This document shows, in pieces, positions 6,926 through 12,825 of a stretch of 12,825 nucleotides of DNA. The stretch lies in NCBI GenBank assembly GCA_035536235.1, contig DATLOQ010000090.1, forward strand, positions 1-12,825. Direction: 5' to 3'. Origin of the DNA: DATLNF01 sp035536235. Its GTDB lineage: Bacteria; Actinomycetota; Actinomycetes; BP-191. Position 1 is the stretch's first letter; the number at the start of each line of letters is the position of its first letter. Position numbers and translations under genes: made by a program. The notes below the pieces were generated by a model. That model saw nothing but the letters and a program-made list of their open reading frames with translations, was not told the origin of the DNA and searched no databases.

Positions 6926-6951
6926 TGAACCGGAGGCCGCACTGCGACGTA
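6926..6951 (+). promoter_or_regulatory. Possible ECF-sigma-like promoter of the copper-protein gene
   Basis: TGAAC (6926-6930) and CGTA (6948-6951) are separated by 17 bases, resembling the GGAAC-N16/17-CGT arrangement used by some ECF sigma factors. An overlapping housekeeping reading is TTGAAC (6925-6930), 19 bases, TACTCT (6950-6955). Both are short matches and either may be chance. The gene's Shine-Dalgarno GGAG (6981-6984) lies 5 bases before ATG 6990. Confidence 0.25.
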
Positions 6952-6989
6952 CTCTCGAGTGGTGTCCTCTCTCTAGACCTGGAGAACCG

Positions 6990-8024
6990 ATGAAGGCTCG
7001 TCGTCCGCTCGCCGCTCTCGCTCTCTTCGCCGCCGCTGCGGCCAGCCTGGCGTCGTTGGGCACGTCCGCTTCGGCGGCCAGCGCGACAGTCGACGTCGTG
7101 GACAGCCAGTTCGTGCCGGCCCGGGTCGGGGTGTCCGTGGGCGACTCGGTCACCTGGACCTTCTCCGGTCAGGCGCCGCACTCGGTCACCTTCGAGGCCA
7201 ACCAGGCGAAAGTCTTCGACTCACATCCGACCTGCGGACAGTCCGGCGGGGCGTGCTCGACGCGCGGCCAGACCGCCACGACCACCTTTGAATCGGCTGG
7301 CTCGTTCCGCTACTTCTGCAAGATCCACGGCGGGCCCGGTGGCGTGGGCATGTCCGGAGTCGTCGATGTGACGGCCGCCTCCGCGTCGCCGTCCGCCAGT
7401 GGCTCGCCGACGCCGACTCCGCAGACGACCTCTTTCGCCCCCACGGCTAGTCCCACTGCTGCGTCTCCGTCCGCCACCTCGGCCCCGGAGCAGGCACCCA
7501 CTCTGAACGCGCCGACGACAGCTGTCGCGGGTGTGCTGATCGCGGTCAGCGGTACGGCGGCACCCGGCGCGCTGGTGGAGCTGTTCGGGGTCACTGCGCC
7601 GAACGGGACGCTGCGCAAGGTCAACGACACCACGGCCGATGCCTCGGGCAATTGGGTGCGCACCATCCGGCCTCTGCGCAACGTGAACCTGCAGGCTCGC
7701 GTAGGGGAGGCGTTCTCGGCTACCCGGTTCATCGCCGTGAGCACGGCCGTGCGTCAGTCGGTGTCACCCCTGGCCGGCTGCGTCGTACAGGTGTCCGGCG
7801 CGGTCTTCGAGCCGAAGCCAGGAGCGACGGTCTTCATCCGCGCGATTGACGGAGCGGGCCGCACCGTGTCGCTGGGCACCGGCTCGGTGCAGTCCGACGG
7901 CCGATTCCTGCTCCGCAAGCCCTTCGCGTGCGGACAGGCGCTTCGGGTGTACACCGTCATCGAGGGTGACAACGTCAACCGGCCCGGCGCGACCGGCACC
8001 CAGACGATCACCACCCGCCGCTAG
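6990..8024 (+). CDS. Exported type 1 (blue) copper protein with Ser/Thr/Pro linker and two Ig-like domains
   Basis: The 344-aa product begins with a signal peptide (MKARR, hydrophobic Ala/Leu stretch, cleavage near ASA|ASA at about 28-31). Residues about 32-128 form a plastocyanin/cupredoxin domain, with likely ligands H64 (APHSVTF), C110, H113 and M121. C110-x2-H113 matches cupredoxins such as plastocyanin, but the H113-to-M121 loop is longer than the usual four-residue spacing and contains GGPGGVG. C82 and C89 probably form a disulfide in an inserted loop. A Ser/Pro/Thr-rich linker (about 130-168) precedes two beta-rich repeats (about 170-252 and 258-341) with C264/C314 probably bridged. 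No sortase motif or C-terminal anchor is seen, so it may be secreted or held by non-covalent contacts. Likely role is extracellular electron transfer or copper binding. Its start has a clear Shine-Dalgarno. Confidence 0.87.
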   Translation: MKARRPLAALALFAAAAASLASLGTSASAASATVDVVDSQFVPARVGVSVGDSVTWTFSGQAPHSVTFEANQAKVFDSHPTCGQSGGACSTRGQTATTTFESAGSFRYFCKIHGGPGGVGMSGVVDVTAASASPSASGSPTPTPQTTSFAPTASPTAASPSATSAPEQAPTLNAPTTAVAGVLIAVSGTAAPGALVELFGVTAPNGTLRKVNDTTADASGNWVRTIRPLRNVNLQARVGEAFSATRFIAVSTAVRQSVSPLAGCVVQVSGAVFEPKPGATVFIRAIDGAGRTVSLGTGSVQSDGRFLLRKPFACGQALRVYTVIEGDNVNRPGATGTQTITTRR

Positions 8025-8063
8025 GCAGTCCTTCGCTTACGTCCTGCGCTCACCGTTGCGACT

Positions 8064-8126
8064 TCACCCACTGAACCCACCGAGATCGACCCGAAATGGG
8101 CTCAGCGAGGTGGGTTGAGTGGGTGA
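8064..8126. terminator. Long hairpin, probable bidirectional terminator
   Basis: The 18-base arms 8064-8081 and 8109-8126 are complementary except for one G-G mismatch (8073/8117), around a 27-base loop that has its own CCC/GGG pairing (8090-8092 with 8098-8100). It lies between the convergent copper-protein and PPOX-like genes, whose stops are at 8024 and 8167. No U-tract follows on either strand, so it would act as an intrinsic terminator without a U-run or as a transcript-end stabiliser. Bases 8025-8063 and 8127-8166 show nothing else. Confidence 0.65.
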
Positions 8127-8166
8127 TGTCGGGCTTTGAGGTGCCAGCCGTTCGCGCGCCGGTGGG

Positions 8167-9084
8167 TCAGGTGCCTTCCATGCGTCGCGCCTTCGGACGA
8201 CCGTGGAACGTGATGGGGATGCGGGTCTCGGTCGAGGCCGGCGACGGCGGAGGCGGCTCGCGTCGGGAGTCGCTGCGCAGGTGGCCCGGCTCCTCGAGCA
8301 GGTCTCCGGTCGGCACCAGCCGGGCCACCAGGCACTCCCGCGCCCAGCGGGCCAGCGCGGCGTCGCCGTCGCGGTTGTTCAGCCGCTTGCCGACCAGCAG
8401 CGGGGCGACGTCGTTCCAGGCGGGCGAGCCCGGCGGCACCAGCTCCACAGCGCCTCGCCAGGCGACCACGGTGCCGCCCTTGTCCTTCGACCGGACGGTG
8501 ACGACCACTGAGTCGGCCTCGGCCAGCCCCGGCATGCGCTGCTCGGACCCGTCGAAGACCACGTAGGCCGCACCCTGGTGCCACACGTGCCACGCGGGCC
8601 GGGCGGACTGCCCGGACGCGGCCAGCTGATCGGGCACCGAGATCCACACCAGGTCGGACTTCTTCGTCGCGGCGTCGATGATCGGCGACACCAGAGCCGG
8701 TGGGCCGCCCACCGCGCCGGGCCCGGGCTCGACGAACACGGGGACACCGGGTACGACGTCGCCGTCGACGGTGAACACCAGCTCGTACTCGCCGGTGTCG
8801 AGCTGCACTCCGTCGAGGCGGTCCTCGATGTCATTGCTGTAGTACTCGCCGGAGAGCTCGATGATCCGAGGCTCGCTCTTGTACGCCGTCAGCCGGGAGT
8901 CGGCGCGCACGATGCGGAACTGCTCTGCATAGGCGCCCTGCGGTCCGGACCACCCCCGCCGGACGAGGAAGGGCGCGCTGGTGCCCTGCCGGCTGCCGTA
9001 GACGTGCACCACGGGGTCGAGCGATCCGCTGCTGTAGAGAGCAGCATCGATGGCGATCGCGTAGCGCAGGCGGGCCTTCGGCAT
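8167..9084 (-). CDS. Unrecognised conserved-looking protein with a PPOX-like second half
   Basis: I do not recognise this 305-aa protein by name. Residues 1-75 hold a basic start and a patch of Tyr/Arg/Ser-rich sequence; a beta-rich segment follows (GEYELVFTVDGDVVPGVPVF, 98-117), then a Gly/Pro hinge (about 119-130). Residues about 142-260 resemble the split beta-barrel of pyridoxamine 5'-phosphate oxidase-like flavoproteins: SDLVWISVPDQ, RPAWHVWHQGAAYVVFDGSEQR, VVVTVRSKD, VVAWRGAVELV and a final ARLVPTGD. The tail (266-305) is Pro/Arg-rich and probably disordered. No signal peptide or membrane helix is visible. The start at ATG 9084 is favoured because it sits 6 bases after a TATAGT hexamer; reading on to 9204 would run into the divergent transporter gene. 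It shares a divergent promoter with the DMT transporter, hinting at co-expression. The PPOX resemblance is by eye only. Confidence 0.7.
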   Translation of the reverse strand: MPKARLRYAIAIDAALYSSGSLDPVVHVYGSRQGTSAPFLVRRGWSGPQGAYAEQFRIVRADSRLTAYKSEPRIIELSGEYYSNDIEDRLDGVQLDTGEYELVFTVDGDVVPGVPVFVEPGPGAVGGPPALVSPIIDAATKKSDLVWISVPDQLAASGQSARPAWHVWHQGAAYVVFDGSEQRMPGLAEADSVVVTVRSKDKGGTVVAWRGAVELVPPGSPAWNDVAPLLVGKRLNNRDGDAALARWARECLVARLVPTGDLLEEPGHLRSDSRREPPPPSPASTETRIPITFHGRPKARRMEGT

Positions 9085-9104
9085 GGCGAAACTATAGTGG
9101 GGCC
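9085..9104. promoter_or_regulatory. Symmetric bidirectional leaderless promoter
   Basis: The 20-base gap between two divergent ATG codons is centred exactly on the perfect palindrome ACTATAGT (9091-9098). Each strand reads TATAGT, five of six bases of the -10 consensus, followed by 6 bases and then ATG (9105 on plus, 9084 on minus). Each transcript would therefore start at or next to its ATG and lack a leader. No Shine-Dalgarno fits in the gap, and no -35 is evident. Confidence 0.65.
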
Positions 9105-10037
9105 ATGCCCGCCGACCGAACGCGCGTCGGCGTTCTCGAGCGGCCGTCCCGCGCTGACTTCGCGCTGATCGCAATCGGCGTCGCGGGCGTGTCGACGTCG
9201 GCACCGCTGATCAAGGCGGCCGTCGCGCCGACCCTGGCCATCGCCTTCTGGCGCAACCTCATCGCCTCGGGCGTGGTGCTGCCCGTCGCAGCGGTGCGCA
9301 ACCGGACCGAGCTGCGCAGCCTCGACCGGCGGGAGCGTCGGCTGGCTGCCCTCGCCGGCCTGCTGCTGGCCGCGCACTTCGCCACGTGGATCCCCAGTCT
9401 GTCCTTCACCTCCGTGGCATCCTCGGTCGCGCTGGTCGCCACCCAACCGGTCTGGGCAGCGCTTATCGCGCGAGCGCGCGGCGACGCGGTTGCCGGCCGA
9501 GCCTGGCTCGGCATCGCCATCGCGGTGGCTGGCGCTGTGCTGCTCTCTGGCATCGACCTGCAGGTGTCGGCGCGGGCGCTCGGTGGTGACGTGCTCGCGC
9601 TCGTCGGGGGGATCTTCGCGGCGCTCTACGTGACGGTCGGCGCGGAGGTACGGCGCACCGTGTCGACGACGGCGTACACGTCGATCTGCTACGCGGTGGC
9701 CGCGGTGACCCTGCTGGTCGTCTGCCTCGTCTCCGGCGCCGACCTGTCCGGCTACACCGCGGGCACGTGGTGGCGCATCCTCGCCCTGACCGCACTGGCG
9801 CAGCTTCTGGGGCACTCCATCTTCAACCACGTGCTCCGGACGACAAGCCCCACGGTCGTCTCCATCGCCATCCTCTTCGAGATCGTCGGGGCGGCGGTGC
9901 TGGCCGCGATCTTCATCGGAGAGCGCCCGCCGCTGGTCGCCGTGCCGGCCGCCGCGCTCATCGCGGCCGGCGTGGTCCTCGTCGTGCGCTCCGGAGCTCG
10001 GCAGCCCGAGGTCGCCGGGGTGCCGATAGTCGAGTAG
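9105..10037 (+). CDS. DMT-superfamily (EamA) transporter
   Basis: The 310-aa product has the ten-helix, two-repeat form of EamA permeases of the drug/metabolite transporter superfamily. The first EamA repeat spans about 18-145 and carries the family-typical LAIAFWRNLIASGVV (44-58); the second spans about 155-295 and ends AAALIAAGVVLVVR. A short cytoplasmic start (1-17) and tail flank the membrane region. These proteins move small metabolites or drugs, usually as exporters; the substrate cannot be predicted here. The start is supported by TATAGT 6 bases upstream and by the divergent gene 20 bases away. It converges with the SDR gene with 3 bases between the stops and no visible terminator. Confidence 0.9.
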   Translation: MPADRTRVGVLERPSRADFALIAIGVAGVSTSAPLIKAAVAPTLAIAFWRNLIASGVVLPVAAVRNRTELRSLDRRERRLAALAGLLLAAHFATWIPSLSFTSVASSVALVATQPVWAALIARARGDAVAGRAWLGIAIAVAGAVLLSGIDLQVSARALGGDVLALVGGIFAALYVTVGAEVRRTVSTTAYTSICYAVAAVTLLVVCLVSGADLSGYTAGTWWRILALTALAQLLGHSIFNHVLRTTSPTVVSIAILFEIVGAAVLAAIFIGERPPLVAVPAAALIAAGVVLVVRSGARQPEVAGVPIVE

Positions 10038-10040
10038 CGC

Positions 10041-10910
10041 TCAGGCCGGCATTCCGACGAGGCGGGCGGTCTCGTCCCAGAGAAGCTCCGCAGCGGTGTC
10101 GTCCTGACCCTGCGCGGCGACGGAGGCACGCCGGCGCCCGGAGTAGTAGCTGCCAGTCTCTGGAAGCAGCTCTGGCGCCGTCGCGCACCACAGGGTCGTC
10201 TGCGCGCCTTGCTTTGGTGACTTCATGAACGGCACGAAGGGGTAGATGGCGCCGAGCAGGCGGTTCTCCCGGAACAGTCCGGTGCGCACCGCGCCGGGGT
10301 GGACGGCGTACGACGTGACGCCGGTGCCGGCCCAGCGACGGGCCAGCTCGCGGGTGAAGAGCACGTTGGCCAGCTTGGTGTCGGCGTACGCCTGAAAGCT
10401 CGACCAGCCGCGCTCGTAGCTCAAGTCGGTCAGCGCCAGGCGACCAGCGCGGTGGGCCAACGAGCTCACCGTCACGACCCGGGACGGCGCGACACTGGCT
10501 TCGGCGGCACGGACCAGCGCGTCCCGGAGCAGGTGGGTGAGCAGGAACGGCGCCGCGTGATTGACCGCGAAAGTCTCCTCCATCCCGTCCCCCGTGATGC
10601 GACGTTCGCGGGTCGCCGTGCCCGCGTTGTTGACCAGCACGTGCACTCGCGGGTGTACGTCGAGGATCTCCGCCGCGACCCGGCGTACGTCGGACATGAC
10701 CGAGAAGTCACCGAGCAGCAGCATCACGTCGTCCCGCTCCGACTCCCCGATCACGCGGTCGACGGCGCTCTGAATCTTGGCCGGGCTCCGACCCACCATG
10801 GCCACCGTGGCGCCGGCCCGGGCCAGTCCCAACGCCGTCTCGGTGCCGATCCCGGCGCTCGCTCCGGTTACCACGCAGACCCGTCCGGTCATGTCGGGCA
10901 GCTCGCTCAT
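10041..10910 (-). CDS. Short-chain dehydrogenase/reductase (retinol-dehydrogenase-like SDR)
   Basis: The 289-aa product is a classical/extended-length SDR. The Rossmann motif is TGASAGIG (15-22), R41 after the second strand favours NADP(H), D68 lies in the adenine pocket region (LLLGDFS), and NNAG is at 94-97. The catalytic set is N117 (AVNH), S149 or S150 (VVTVSSLAH), Y175 and K179 (YADTK). HPGAVRTGLF (204-213) is the usual post-catalytic loop. The overall pattern, including ERGWSSFQAYADTKLANVLF split over 166-185, matches the retinol-dehydrogenase/WWOX-like group of SDRs. The substrate is unknown. It diverges from the malyl-CoA lyase gene but nothing in the sequence ties their functions. 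No Shine-Dalgarno is seen; the start follows a weak -10-like hexamer. Confidence 0.92.
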   Translation of the reverse strand: MSELPDMTGRVCVVTGASAGIGTETALGLARAGATVAMVGRSPAKIQSAVDRVIGESERDDVMLLLGDFSVMSDVRRVAAEILDVHPRVHVLVNNAGTATRERRITGDGMEETFAVNHAAPFLLTHLLRDALVRAAEASVAPSRVVTVSSLAHRAGRLALTDLSYERGWSSFQAYADTKLANVLFTRELARRWAGTGVTSYAVHPGAVRTGLFRENRLLGAIYPFVPFMKSPKQGAQTTLWCATAPELLPETGSYYSGRRRASVAAQGQDDTAAELLWDETARLVGMPA

Positions 10911-10922
10911 GGCGTTAGCATC
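10911..10922 (-). promoter_or_regulatory. Possible leaderless promoter -10 of the SDR gene
   Basis: On the minus strand GATGCT (10922-10917) is followed by AACGCC and ATG 10910. It keeps the A at position 2 and T at position 6 of TANNNT but not the first T, so this is the weakest of the six leaderless candidates in the window. Confidence 0.3.
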
Positions 10923-10986
10923 GCAGCCGCGCGCCAGCGGCCCGGACGGGGCAGCGTGGGCGCCTCAGTCGAAGGAGCTCGCCGCC

Positions 10987-11928
10987 GTGGCTTTGCGCTC
11001 TCGCCGCTCCAACCTGGCCGTGCCAGGTTCGTCGCTGAAGATGCTCGGGAAAGCTCAGGGCCTGCCGGCCGACCAGGTGTTCCTCGACCTCGAGGATGCG
11101 GTCGCGCCGCTGGAGAAGGAGGCTGCGCGCGCGAACATCGTGGCGGCGCTCAACGACGGCGACTGGGGCGAGAAGGTGCGGACCGTCCGGGTCAACGACC
11201 TGACGACGAAGTACACCTATCGAGACGTCATGGAGGTGGTCGAGGGAGCGGGTCCCAACCTCGACTGCATCATGCTGCCCAAGGTGCAGCACGCCTGGCA
11301 CGTGCAGTGGCTGGACACGATGCTCACCCAGATCGAGGCGACGATGGGCTTCGAGCGGCGCATCGGCATCGAGTGCCAGATCGAGAACGCCCAGGGGCTT
11401 GTCAACGTCGACGAGATCGCCTTCGCGTCGGAGCGCGTGGAGACGATCATCTTCGGCCCGGCCGACTTCATGGCCTCGATCGCCATGCCGTCGCTCACCG
11501 TCGGCGCGCTTTCGCCGGACTACCCCGGCGACCCGTTTCACTACATCCTCATGCGCATCCTCATGGCGGCGCGGGCAGCCGGCGTACAGGCCATCGACGG
11601 CCCCTACCTGCAGATCAAGGACGTCGACGGCTACCGCGAGATCGCTCGCAAGTCGGCTGCGCTCGGCTTCGACGGCAAGTGGGTGCTGCATCCTGGCCAG
11701 CTCGACGTGGCTAACGAGGTGTACGCCCCGACCCAGGAGTCCTACGACAAGGCCGAGCTGATCCTCGACGCCTACGAGCATGCGACGACGGTCGAGCGCA
11801 AGGGCGCGGTCATGCTGGGCGACGAGATGATCGACGAGGCGTCACGCAAGATGGCACTGGTCATCGCCGGCAAGGGCCGGGCCGCCGGCATGGCTCGCAC
11901 GACGAAGTTCGAGCCACCCGCCGGTTGA
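10987..11928 (+). CDS. mcl: L-malyl-CoA/beta-methylmalyl-CoA lyase (HpcH/HpaI-CitE family)
   Basis: The 313-aa product is a CitE-like TIM-barrel lyase. It cleaves or forms malyl-CoA and beta-methylmalyl-CoA (glyoxylate plus acetyl-CoA or propionyl-CoA), as used in the ethylmalonyl-CoA and related pathways. Visible motifs are the N-terminal NLAVPGSS (9-16), FLDLEDAVAP (32-41; E36, D37), RVN with R68, IMLPKV (95-100), the Mg2+-binding glutamate in IENAQG (E133), GPADFM with D160 as second Mg2+ ligand, and a C-terminal MLGDEMIDEASRKMA (276-290) that in relatives supplies the catalytic aspartate from a neighbouring subunit. The length matches the roughly 315-aa family. GTG 10987 is chosen because AAGGAG (10972-10977) lies 9 bases upstream and homology starts right after it. 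Ccr, mesaconyl-CoA hydratase and mutase genes, often nearby, are not in this window. Substrate preference between the two CoA esters cannot be told from sequence. Confidence 0.87.
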   Translation: MALRSRRSNLAVPGSSLKMLGKAQGLPADQVFLDLEDAVAPLEKEAARANIVAALNDGDWGEKVRTVRVNDLTTKYTYRDVMEVVEGAGPNLDCIMLPKVQHAWHVQWLDTMLTQIEATMGFERRIGIECQIENAQGLVNVDEIAFASERVETIIFGPADFMASIAMPSLTVGALSPDYPGDPFHYILMRILMAARAAGVQAIDGPYLQIKDVDGYREIARKSAALGFDGKWVLHPGQLDVANEVYAPTQESYDKAELILDAYEHATTVERKGAVMLGDEMIDEASRKMALVIAGKGRAAGMARTTKFEPPAG

Positions 11929-11936
11929 GCTCGAGG

Positions 11937-11980
11937 GTTGGAGCGCGGGTGACGCCTAGATGATGCGCCGGCGCTCCAAC
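11937..11980 (+). terminator. Hairpin downstream of malyl-CoA lyase, probable terminator
   Basis: GTTGGAGCGC (11937-11946) and GCGCTCCAAC (11971-11980) form a perfect 10-bp stem around a 24-base loop, starting 8 bases after the lyase stop. No U-tract follows. It separates the lyase from the co-directional DCC gene. Downstream, CGTACGG is repeated twice in tandem (11991-12004), which I could not assign. Confidence 0.55.
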
Positions 11981-12022
11981 TGAGCGAACGCGTACGGCGT
12001 ACGGCGGTGGGAGGATGAGGTC

Positions 12023-12451
12023 GTGACGAGGCACCGCGAGATCGATGCGACGCTCATCTACGACGGCGACTGCGCCTTCTGCACGAGGTGCGTGCAGCTG
12101 ATGGAGCGCCGGCTACCGGCGCGACCGCGCGTCACCCCTTGGCAGTGGGCCGACCTGCCCAGGCTCGGGGTCACGCAGGCGCAGGCCGAGCGATCGGTGC
12201 TGTGGGTGGAGCCAGGATCACCGCCGCTCGCGGGCGCGGCGGCCATTGCCCGGCTGCTCGTCCAGTGCGGGGGGCTCTGGCTGGCGCTGGGTCGCGCGAT
12301 GCAGGTGCCCCCGGTCAGCTGGCTGGCGGCCGGGGTCTACCGCCTCATCGCGAACAACCGAGGCCGGCTGCCCGGCGGCACGGCCGCCTGCGCGCTGCCG
12401 CAGGCCCAACGTGACGCCCTGCGGTCGCAAGGTGAGGGCCCGGCCGCCTGA
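12023..12451 (+). CDS. DCC-family protein (DUF393), putative thiol-disulfide oxidoreductase
   Basis: The 142-aa product carries the DCC family motif YDGDCAFC (13-20), giving a CxxC pair at C17/C20, with a further C23 close by. The remaining pattern also fits DUF393: a segment like VTPWQWADLP (37-46), VEPG (62-65) and a hydrophobic stretch AAAIARLLVQCGGLWLALGR, then a final YRLIANNRGRLPGG (106-119). The family is predicted to be a thioredoxin-like oxidoreductase, but its substrate is not known. GTG 12023 is supported by GGGAGG (12009-12014), 8 bases upstream. It is separated from the lyase by a hairpin and converges on the partial gene at the right edge across another hairpin, so it is probably its own transcription unit. 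Confidence 0.88.
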   Translation: MTRHREIDATLIYDGDCAFCTRCVQLMERRLPARPRVTPWQWADLPRLGVTQAQAERSVLWVEPGSPPLAGAAAIARLLVQCGGLWLALGRAMQVPPVSWLAAGVYRLIANNRGRLPGGTAACALPQAQRDALRSQGEGPAA

Positions 12452-12480
12452 TCGCGGCGCTGAGGCCGGATCGCGTCTGA

Positions 12481-12522
12481 CCTGCGCTCTCACGTGTCAT
12501 AGAAGACACATGAGGGCGCAGG
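12481..12522. terminator. 18-bp hairpin, probable bidirectional terminator
   Basis: Arms 12481-12498 and 12505-12522 pair over 18 positions with one C-A mismatch (12493/12510) and one T-G wobble (12488/12515), around the loop ATAGAA. It lies between the convergent DCC gene and the partial gene at the right edge. No U-tract is adjacent. The rest of the gap (12452-12480 and 12523-12567) shows nothing recognisable. Confidence 0.7.
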
Positions 12523-12567
12523 GTGAGCTGCTGCGCGAGCGCGACCTGCCCTGGAGCGACTGCAGAG

Positions 12568-12825
12568 CTACTTGCCGACGGCGACGCACGACGGCGTACC
12601 GAGGAGGTAGCTCTTGCCCTCGGCGGTGTCCACAGTCGCGGTCAGTCCGCCGAGCGGGATCCGCGGGGAGGGGCCGACCGCTTGCGACGGCACCAGGCGC
12701 TGGCCGATGAGCACCCGGCCCTCGGCGATCAGGCCGCTGAGCTTGGCTCCCTTCGGGAGCTTCGCGCGCGACGCGAACGCCGCGAGGGGCACGTGGATGC
12801 GCAGCTCGCTCTTGTCGAGGTCGAC
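12568..12825 (-). CDS. C-terminal end of an unrecognised protein (cut by window edge)
   Basis: The minus-strand frame is open from the window edge to TGA... reading 85 codons that end in TPSCVAVGK and a stop at 12570-12568. The sequence has beta-strand-like stretches (VDLDKSELRIHVPLAAFASR at the edge, GRVLIGQRLVPSQ, LGGLTATVDTAEGKSYLLG) and a lone cysteine near the end. I cannot assign a family. A GTG at 12792 could start a 74-aa protein, but the frame continues upstream with protein-like sequence, so a larger gene beyond the window is more likely. The coding direction is supported by the G/C third-position bias and by the terminator-like hairpin just past its stop. Confidence 0.6.
   Translation of the reverse strand, partial: VDLDKSELRIHVPLAAFASRAKLPKGAKLSGLIAEGRVLIGQRLVPSQAVGPSPRIPLGGLTATVDTAEGKSYLLGTPSCVAVGK

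Noticed and set aside
5873..6928. 351-codon open frame on the plus strand opposite the MgtE-N/CBS gene
   Set aside because: Low-complexity His/Asp/Gly-rich translation without domain; shadow of the CBS/MgtE-N gene.
6902..7153. N-terminal extension of the MgtE-N/CBS gene up to 7153
   Set aside because: The added residues are low-complexity, overlap the signal peptide coding region of the divergent copper protein, and a promoter-like element lies just before GTG 6901.
9085..9204. N-terminal extension of the PPOX-like gene up to 9204
   Set aside because: The extension is an Arg-rich shadow of the DMT transporter's first codons and would remove the symmetric promoter.
10777..10986. N-terminal extension of the malyl-CoA lyase up to 10777
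   Set aside because: It overlaps the SDR start on the other strand; AAGGAG upstream of GTG 10987 and the family length support the shorter form.
10299..11714. 471-codon plus-strand open frame across the SDR and malyl-CoA lyase genes
   Set aside because: It overlaps two well-supported genes in another frame and strand and has no recognisable motif.
11991..12004. Tandem CGTACGG repeat before the DCC gene considered as an operator
   Set aside because: Only 7 bases repeated twice with no known regulator match; too short to support a call.
12568..12792. Complete 74-aa gene starting at GTG 12792
   Set aside because: The same frame stays open with protein-like sequence to the window edge, so this is more likely an internal Val codon in a larger gene.
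1..12825. GTCGAC at both ends of the window considered as a cloning or boundary signal
   Set aside because: GTCGAC is a common 6-mer in GC-rich coding DNA and occurs elsewhere in the window; coincidence is sufficient.

Overview
The window is a compact, GC-rich stretch of chromosome, most likely from an actinomycete. The evidence is strong G/C bias at third codon positions, GTG as well as ATG starts, several start codons that sit 6-7 bases after a -10-like hexamer with no Shine-Dalgarno (the leaderless pattern common in actinobacteria), and the protein families present (MgtE-N/CBS plus DUF1003 pair, actinobacterial-type malyl-CoA lyase, secreted type 1 copper protein). I cannot place it reliably below class level. 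There are eleven protein genes, two of them cut by the window edges. I see no tRNA, rRNA, CRISPR, insertion sequence or phage gene. No gap between genes exceeds about 185 bases.

Layout. (a) 1-721: a YceI-family gene (minus, cut at the left edge) diverges from a MarR-family regulator; the 86-base gap holds two similar TTGC-N4-GCAA palindromes, probably operators. (b) 742-3519: a large GspE/PilB-type ATPase with an N-terminal MshEN-like region, a double zinc ribbon, a long acidic linker and a C-terminal CheY-like receiver. This is the most unusual gene here. It diverges from (c) 3702-4952, a secreted, membrane-anchored protein with a discoidin-like domain. (d) 4957-6901 (minus): a soluble MgtE-N/CBS protein translationally coupled to a DUF1003 membrane protein. 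(e) 6990-8024: an exported type 1 copper protein, ended by a strong hairpin shared with the convergent gene. (f) 8167-10037: an unrecognised protein with a PPOX-like second half and a DMT/EamA transporter, which diverge from a 20-base gap centred on a perfect 8-bp palindrome that can act as a -10 element on both strands. (g) 10041-10910: a short-chain dehydrogenase. (h) 10987-11928: an L-malyl-CoA/beta-methylmalyl-CoA lyase. (i) 12023-12451: a DCC-family (DUF393) protein. (j) 12568-12825: the C-terminal end of an unrecognised protein running off the right edge.

How the genes fit together. This is mostly a run of separate, alternately oriented transcription units, not one pathway. Supportable functional links are MarR with YceI (shared operators), MgtE-N/CBS with DUF1003 (overlapping genes), and more speculatively the PilB-receiver ATPase with the divergent surface protein. 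Two intergenic hairpins lie between convergent pairs and look like bidirectional terminators; other convergent pairs are separated by only 3-20 bases and have no visible terminator.

Start-codon contexts fall into two sets. YceI, the discoidin-like protein, the copper protein, malyl-CoA lyase and the DCC protein have Shine-Dalgarno sequences. MarR, the PilB-like ATPase, the MgtE-N/CBS protein, the PPOX-like protein, the DMT transporter and the SDR look leaderless, with a -10-like hexamer 6-7 bases before the start.
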